The translations under genes were made by a program, and so were the position numbers. From Morganella morganii (lineage in GTDB: Bacteria; Pseudomonadota; Gammaproteobacteria; Enterobacterales; Enterobacteriaceae): DNA of 64,000 bases. Below, piece by piece: positions 58,810 through 64,000 of this stretch; position 1 is the first letter of the stretch; the number at the start of each line of letters is the position of its first letter. The notes below the pieces were generated by a model. That model was not told the DNA's origin. It ran no database searches and was given only the letters and a program-made list of their open reading frames with translations. The stretch covers positions 930,001 to 994,000 of the forward strand of contig NZ_CP069157.1 of the NCBI RefSeq assembly GCF_019243775.1, read 5' to 3'.

Positions 58810-59757
58810 ATGACTGAATACACCTCAGTGGCAGATGTAAAAAAAGAATCCGGTGAAACACAGCTGCGTAATGTGGATCTTAATCTGCTGACTGTTTTTG
58901 ATGCGGTTATGCAGATGCAGAATGTGACCCGGGCTGCTGAACTTTTAGGTATGTCGCAACCGGCTGTCAGCAATGCGGTGTCAAGACTTAAAGTTATGTT
59001 TAATGATGAATTATTTGTCCGTTTCGGACGGGGAATTCAGCCGACAGCGCGCGCCAAACAGCTGTTCGGGCCGGTCAGGCAGGCATTGCAGCTGGTGCAT
59101 AATGAGCTGCCGGGTGCCGGTTTTGAACCGGGCAGCAGCGAGCGGACATTTAATCTGGCCATCTCCAGTCCGCTGGATATCCGCCTGACAGACAAAATAA
59201 TCGAACAGGTTAAACTTCACAGTGAAAATATCGATGTTAATATTCAGTCTTATATGAATTCACATATCGAGAATAACCTGAAATACCAGGAAACCGATTT
59301 TGCTGTCAGTTATAATCGTTTCGATAAACCGGATTACAGTCATCACTTATTATTTAATGATCAGTTATCACTGGTCGCCGCCCGTAACCATCCGCGTATA
59401 CAATATACAGTAACAGAGAAACAAATATTTACCGAGCAGCATGCTGTCGTGTCACTGGATTTAATTGATTCATTCAGTTCACCGTATTATGAAAATAATG
59501 AATTACTCCGGGCTATTGTTTATCAGGGAACCAATTTAGTCAGTGTACTGAATATTGTCTCTAAAACAGAGCTGGTGGCGATTGCACCGAAATGGCTGAT
59601 TCAGCTCTATTCTCATGTGCTGCCGATTCAGGAAGTGCAGCTGCCGTGGGATAAAGTCAGCCGTCCGGCGTTTCTGATCTGGCACGAGGCGTGTACCCGC
59701 GATAAAGGGCATCAGTGGATGAAGGCACTGCTGTCGCAGTTCACACATCATATGTAA
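58810..59757 (+). CDS. leuO: LysR-type global regulator LeuO
   Basis: Antagonist of H-NS silencing that controls many stress and surface genes. The 315 residues have the winged helix LRNVDLNLLTVFDAVMQMQNVTRAAELLGMSQPAVSNAVSRLK, almost as in E. coli LeuO, then FNDELFVRFGRGIQPTARA, and an effector domain ending in HEACTRDKGHQWM. ATG at 58810 with GGAG upstream is preferred over a TTG four codons earlier. Confidence 0.93.
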   Translation: MTEYTSVADVKKESGETQLRNVDLNLLTVFDAVMQMQNVTRAAELLGMSQPAVSNAVSRLKVMFNDELFVRFGRGIQPTARAKQLFGPVRQALQLVHNELPGAGFEPGSSERTFNLAISSPLDIRLTDKIIEQVKLHSENIDVNIQSYMNSHIENNLKYQETDFAVSYNRFDKPDYSHHLLFNDQLSLVAARNHPRIQYTVTEKQIFTEQHAVVSLDLIDSFSSPYYENNELLRAIVYQGTNLVSVLNIVSKTELVAIAPKWLIQLYSHVLPIQEVQLPWDKVSRPAFLIWHEACTRDKGHQWMKALLSQFTHHM

Positions 59758-59776
59758 TCGGTCATTTAATTTATTT

Positions 59777-59818
59777 CCCGCCCCGTCAGGCAAATGTACC
59801 TGCCGGGGCTTTTTTGTG
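59777..59818 (+). terminator. Terminator after leuO
   Basis: CCCCGTCAGG/CCTGCCGGGG pair with one wobble, followed by six T. Confidence 0.85.
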
Positions 59819-59969
59819 ATCCCGTCATTGCAAAGATAACTAAATTTGCTTTTGTTCCCGGAGACAACAGGCTACACTTGCGGAAAAATTTAAGCGTACA
59901 ACTGTAAGCTGAAAAATTATTACATAACGTGAAACCGTACAGTCTGACGGCTCAGTAAAGGAAACGCGT

Positions 59970-61778
59970 GTGACAACAACAAATTTGCATCACTATCATT
60001 TAGTGACGCGGCTGCAACAGCAAAAACAGCGCCGGGGTGACAAAATCGCACTGCGACAGTGGTGTGAACAAGGTCAGCATATCGATTTTACCTGGCAGCA
60101 GGCCGGGGCGTTCAGTGAAAACCTGGCGGAAGCCCTGCTGGCAGAAGGGGTTGAAGTGCAGGAAAATGTCGCCATTTTCTCGCATAACAGCGCTCTGTGG
60201 ACATTAACCGACCTGGCGATTCTTCAGTGCCGTGCCATTGTGGTGCCGCTCTATGCCACCAGCAGTGATGACCAGGCGGCCTATATTCTTAATGATGCGC
60301 AGGTGCGCATTCTGTTTGTGGACGGTCAGAAGCAGGCGGAAATTGCCCTGTCACTGCTCTCTCTCTGCCCGTCGCTGCAAAAAATCATCATAATGAACCC
60401 GGAAAACACGGCAATCCCGTCGCATCCTGCGGTCTGCACACTGCGTCAGTTTATGAACGGCCACGATGGCAGTTACGCCGCAGAGCTGCGTCAGCGCATC
60501 GCTGATTGTTCCCTTGATGATCTTTTCACCCTGATTTACACCTCCGGGACCACCGGCGAGCCGAAAGGCGTGATGCTGGATTACCGCAACATGGCCGCCC
60601 AGCTTTATCTGCATGATGAGCGGCTGACACTGACCGAAGATGATGTCTCACTCTGCTTCCTGCCGCTGACGCACGTTTTTGAGCGCGCCTGGAGTTTCTA
60701 TGTGATGCACACCGGCGCACTGAATGTCTATCTCAGTGATACCAACCTGGTGCGCAAAGCGATGGTATCGGTGAAACCGACCGTGATGTGTGCGGTGCCG
60801 CGTTTCTATGAAAAAGTATTCAGCGGTATTTACGAAAAAGTGGCACAGGCGCCGTGGTATAAACGGGCGTTATTCCACTGGGCGGTACGGACCGGTAAAA
60901 AGACTCTCGATGCACAACAGCGCGGTGAAAAACAGTCATGGCTGGCCGCGCGGTGTGATCAGTTCGCACAGAAAAAAGTGCTCGGTAAACTGCGTGATGT
61001 GCTCGGCGGCAATGTCCGTTTCTTACCGGCGGCGGGGGCGCGGCTGGATGATGAAATTATCCGCTTTTTCCTCGCCATCGGCATTAACATCAAATACGGC
61101 TACGGCATGACAGAAACCTGTGCCACGGTATCCTGCTGGGAAAACAGCGGTTATCAGCTCGGCTCTATCGGTGTGCCGCTGCCGGATGTGGAAGTGCGTA
61201 TCGGTGAGGAAAATGAGATTCAGGTACGCGGGCCGGTGGTGATGCGCGGCTATTACAATAAGCCGGAGGAGACCCGTCAGGCCTTTACGGCTGATGGCTG
61301 GCTGCGGACCGGTGACGCCGGTGCGCTGGATGAGCAGGGCAATTTGTTTATCACCGAACGCCTGAAAGATCTGATGAAAACCTCGAACGGCAAATATATT
61401 GCGCCGCAGATGCTGGAAGGCACGCTGGGTCAGGATCGCTTTATCGAACATATCGCGGTGGTGGCGGATGCACGTAAGTTTGTCTCCGCACTGATTGTGC
61501 CGTGCTTTGATACTCTGGAAGAGCACGCCCGGGCACTGAATCTGAAATACCATGACCGGATGGAACTGCTGAAAAACAGCCAGATTGTGGCGCTGTTTGA
61601 AAGCCGTCTGAAAGAGTTGCAGAAAAATATCGCAGCCTTTCATCAGGTTAAGCGTTTTACACTGCTGCCGCAGAATTTCTCCATGGAGCTCGGCGAACTG
61701 ACACCGACCCTGAAACTGCGCCGTAAAGTGATAGCCCAGCGCTATCAACGCGAAATTGAGTCCATGTACACGGACTGA
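59970..61778 (+). CDS. AMP-dependent long-chain acyl-CoA ligase (FAA/FadD15-type)
   Basis: A 602-residue adenylate-forming enzyme expected to activate long-chain fatty acids with ATP and CoA. It has the P-loop-like LIYTSGTTGEPKGVMLDY, the A5 motif YGYGMTET, GWLRTGDAG and the C-terminal hinge ERLKDLMKTSNGKYIAPQMLE, which is typical of FAA1-like long-chain ligases rather than of E. coli FadD. It starts with GTG at 59970; AAGGAAA stands upstream. It is monocistronic with its own terminator. Confidence 0.87.
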   Translation: MTTTNLHHYHLVTRLQQQKQRRGDKIALRQWCEQGQHIDFTWQQAGAFSENLAEALLAEGVEVQENVAIFSHNSALWTLTDLAILQCRAIVVPLYATSSDDQAAYILNDAQVRILFVDGQKQAEIALSLLSLCPSLQKIIIMNPENTAIPSHPAVCTLRQFMNGHDGSYAAELRQRIADCSLDDLFTLIYTSGTTGEPKGVMLDYRNMAAQLYLHDERLTLTEDDVSLCFLPLTHVFERAWSFYVMHTGALNVYLSDTNLVRKAMVSVKPTVMCAVPRFYEKVFSGIYEKVAQAPWYKRALFHWAVRTGKKTLDAQQRGEKQSWLAARCDQFAQKKVLGKLRDVLGGNVRFLPAAGARLDDEIIRFFLAIGINIKYGYGMTETCATVSCWENSGYQLGSIGVPLPDVEVRIGEENEIQVRGPVVMRGYYNKPEETRQAFTADGWLRTGDAGALDEQGNLFITERLKDLMKTSNGKYIAPQMLEGTLGQDRFIEHIAVVADARKFVSALIVPCFDTLEEHARALNLKYHDRMELLKNSQIVALFESRLKELQKNIAAFHQVKRFTLLPQNFSMELGELTPTLKLRRKVIAQRYQREIESMYTD

Positions 61779-61790
61779 TTGCTGTCCCTG

Positions 61791-61826
61791 ACGGCACTGC
61801 CTGTTTCCTGTGCAGTGCCGTTTTTA
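61791..61826 (+). terminator. Terminator after the acyl-CoA ligase gene
   Basis: The perfect 10-bp stem ACGGCACTGC/GCAGTGCCGT is followed by T-rich sequence. Confidence 0.92.
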
Positions 61827-62064
61827 TATCCCGCCGGTTTTTCCCCCGCTCTCAGTGAACTCTGCTTTGTGATTTGCCGCCGCAGGTATGATCGTCTGCG
61901 GATCCTGTCATTTCCTTTATTCCTGTGGTTTTCCGCTTTTTGCGTCCCGAAAAACGCATTTGCCAGCACTGTCATTTTATCGTTATGTTAATCCTCAGAT
62001 AACTAAAAACAGACAAACACATCACTTGCAGTTACAACCCGCAATCACGGGCAGGAGAGCATTT

Positions 62065-63786
62065 ATGGAGAGGTTGACAGGGGCAGAAATGATCGTGCGC
62101 TCCTTAATTGATGAGGGCGTGTCACACGTATTCGGCTATCCGGGCGGTGCTGTTCTGGATATTTATGATGCACTGCATACGGTGGGTGGTGTCGGGCACA
62201 TTCTGGTGCGTCACGAGCAGGCCGCCGTGCATATGGCGGACGGCTATGCCCGCGCGACCGGTAAAACCGGCGTGGTGCTGGTCACTTCCGGTCCGGGTGC
62301 GACTAACGCCATTACCGGTATCGCCACCGCGTATATGGATTCGGTGCCGCTGGTGGTGCTGTCCGGCCAGGTGGCGAGCGCGCTGATCGGCAACGATGCC
62401 TTCCAGGAAGTGGATATGGTGGGCATTTCCCGCCCGGTCGTGAAACACAGTTACCTGGTCCATGATGTCGCGGATATTCCGGCCACCATCAAAAAAGCAT
62501 TCTATCTGGCACAGAGCGGCCGTCCGGGACCTGTGGTCATCGATTTTCCGAAAGATATTGTCCAGCAGCAGCATGAGTACAGCTACCCGTCACGGGTCAG
62601 CCTGCGCTCCTATAACCCGACCGGAGCCGGTCATAAAGGGCAGATCAAACGCGCGCTTATCACACTGATGCAGGCGAAACGCCCGGTAATGTATATCGGC
62701 GGCGGTGCTGTCAGTGCCGGATGCAGTCCGGAGATTTTCACCCTTGCGGATAAACTGCGTCTGCCGGTGGCGCTCTCCCTGATGGGGCTGGGCGCGTTTC
62801 CGGGCACTCATCCGCAGTGTGTCGGCATGCTGGGTATGCACGGGACATATGAAGCAAACAATACCATGCATCACAGTGATGTGATTTTTGCCGTCGGTGT
62901 CCGTTTCGATGACCGGACCACCAATAACCAGGCGAAGTACTGCCCGCAGGCAACCATCATTCATATCGATGTCGATCCGGCGTCTATCTCCAAAACCGTG
63001 GCAGCGGATATTCCGATCGTCGGTGATGCGAAACTGTGTCTCGCGCAGATGCTGTTACAGCTTGAATCTCTGACCGATGAACAGGATCCGGATGCACTGT
63101 GCGACTGGTGGCGGCGCATTGATCAGTGGAAAGCGAAACAGTGTCTGGCCATTGATGAGAGCGGTGAGAAAATCAAGCCGCAGACTGTGATCCGCACCCT
63201 GTGGGAACTGACGGAAGGGAAGGCGTATGTTACCTCCGATGTCGGTCAGCATCAGATGTTTGCCGCACTCTATTATCCGTTTGATGAACCGCGCCGCTGG
63301 ATCAATTCCGGCGGGCTGGGCACGATGGGCTTCGGGTTACCGGCGGCACTGGGTGTCCGGCTGGCGAAACCGGATGATATGGTGGTGTGTGTCACCGGGG
63401 ACGGTAGTATCCAGATGAATATTCAGGAACTTTCCACGGCATTACAGTTCGGGCTGCCGGTACTGGTGCTTAATCTTAACAACCGCTTTCTCGGTATGGT
63501 GAAGCAGTGGCAGGATATGGTTTATCACGGCCGTCACTCACACTCCTATATGGAATCGCTGCCTGATTTTGTCCGCCTGGCAGAGGCTTACGGGCATGTC
63601 GGTATCAGTATCAGTGATAAAGCCACGCTGCGTGAACAGCTTGCGGAGGCACTGCGCATTGTCCGCGAAGAGAAACGACTGGTGTTCGCCGATGTGATGG
63701 TGGATGAGAAAGAGCATGTTTATCCGATGCAGATCCGCAATGGCGGAATGGATGAAATGTGGTTAAGCAAAACGGAGAGGACCTGA
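62065..63786 (+). CDS. ilvI: Acetolactate synthase III large subunit
   Basis: A ThDP- and FAD-dependent enzyme forming acetolactate or acetohydroxybutyrate for valine, isoleucine and leucine synthesis. The 573 residues match E. coli Ilv[20 protein letters not shown], the ThDP glutamate in [18 protein letters not shown], and the metal-binding [17 protein letters not shown]...[11 protein letters not shown]. The start at 62065 has AGGAG upstream; the frame extends 59 codons further, but that part is unrelated. ilvH follows 2 bp later. Confidence 0.97.
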   Translation: MERLTGAEMIVRSLIDEGVSHVFGYPGGAVLDIYDALHTVGGVGHILVRHEQAAVHMADGYARATGKTGVVLVTSGPGATNAITGIATAYMDSVPLVVLSGQVASALIGNDAFQEVDMVGISRPVVKHSYLVHDVADIPATIKKAFYLAQSGRPGPVVIDFPKDIVQQQHEYSYPSRVSLRSYNPTGAGHKGQIKRALITLMQAKRPVMYIGGGAVSAGCSPEIFTLADKLRLPVALSLMGLGAFPGTHPQCVGMLGMHGTYEANNTMHHSDVIFAVGVRFDDRTTNNQAKYCPQATIIHIDVDPASISKTVAADIPIVGDAKLCLAQMLLQLESLTDEQDPDALCDWWRRIDQWKAKQCLAIDESGEKIKPQTVIRTLWELTEGKAYVTSDVGQHQMFAALYYPFDEPRRWINSGGLGTMGFGLPAALGVRLAKPDDMVVCVTGDGSIQMNIQELSTALQFGLPVLVLNLNNRFLGMVKQWQDMVYHGRHSHSYMESLPDFVRLAEAYGHVGISISDKATLREQLAEALRIVREEKRLVFADVMVDEKEHVYPMQIRNGGMDEMWLSKTERT

Positions 63787-63788
63787 TC

Positions 63789-64000
63789 ATGCGCCGGATT
63801 CTGTCAATTTTATTAGAAAACGAAACAGGGGCGCTGTCCCGTGTGGCAGGGCTTTTTTCCCAGCGCGGGTATAATATCGAAAGTATCACCGCCGCCCCGA
63901 CCGATGACCCGTCACTGTTCCGTCTGACCATCCAGACCAAAGGCGATGCGCGGGTGCTGGAGCAGATTGAAAAGCAGCTCAATAAGCTGGTGGATGTGTT
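63789..64000 (+). CDS. ilvH: Acetolactate synthase III small regulatory subunit (5' part)
   Basis: The window ends inside this gene; about 70 codons are visible. It begins [19 protein letters not shown] and contains the ACT domain ([17 protein letters not shown]) that binds valine and confers feedback inhibition on IlvI. It starts 2 bp after the ilvI stop. Confidence 0.96.
   Translation, partial: MRRILSILLENETGALSRVAGLFSQRGYNIESITAAPTDDPSLFRLTIQTKGDARVLEQIEKQLNKLVDV

Overview
The window looks like chromosome of a member of the Morganellaceae (Enterobacterales), most likely Morganella. It has about 50% GC and enteric-type proteins very close to those of E. coli (RimO, MetK, SpeA, SpeB, MglBAC, LeuABCD, IlvI). 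It also has a regulator resembling the MrpJ family of Proteus and relatives. The species call is inference from protein resemblance and composition. There is no rRNA, tRNA, CRISPR array, insertion sequence or prophage in the 64 kb.

Layout. 0.3-2.7 kb: rimO overlapping a SorC-type regulator. 2.7-6.5 kb: a Fur-box lipoprotein and an operon mtnK-mtnA-aldolase that fits the methylthioribose/5-deoxyribose 'DHAP shunt', with a readable CRP-dependent promoter. 6.7-8.5 kb: an orphan MrpJ-like regulator, a family 2 glycosyltransferase, and two tandem copies of a minimal transcription unit encoding almost identical 25-residue peptides. 8.7-16 kb: yceJ-yceI, an anchored unknown protein, emrA-emrB, a periplasmic choloylglycine-hydrolase family enzyme, and tehB behind an NsrR-type box enclosed in a 13-bp inverted repeat. 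16-22.6 kb: clcA, an AgcS symporter, and a Fur-box ferric-siderophore receptor/binding-protein pair. 22.9-25.7 kb: hcp-hcr with FNR- and NsrR-type sites. 25.8-31 kb: an NTF2-like protein, mgtE under an M-box Mg2+ riboswitch, sprT, an arsR-pmpAB-like sulfur operon, and metK. 31-40.4 kb: speA-speB, mglBAC, galS, and an acetoin/diacetyl reductase. 40.4-46 kb: a LysR regulator, a fic gene between two 67-bp repeats made of paired 29-bp dyads, pirin, a MocR regulator, a YeaK-like deacylase and a GNAT. 46-53 kb: fabV, a small membrane protein, an odd Pro/Ser-rich ORF, agp, mutH with a DnaA-box/IHF intergenic region (DARS2 candidate), and sgrR/SgrS. 53-64 kb: leuLABCD with its attenuator, leuO, a long-chain acyl-CoA ligase, ilvI and the start of ilvH.

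How it fits together. Several blocks are core metabolism: branched-chain amino acids, SAM and polyamines. The mtn operon would reclaim carbon from by-products of SAM use. Stress and niche functions lie between these blocks: NO response (hcp-hcr, tehB), iron uptake, persulfide-type sulfur uptake, Mg2+ sensing and glucose-phosphate stress (SgrR/S). The least explained structures are the fic cassette with its flanking dyads and the duplicated 25-codon transcription units.
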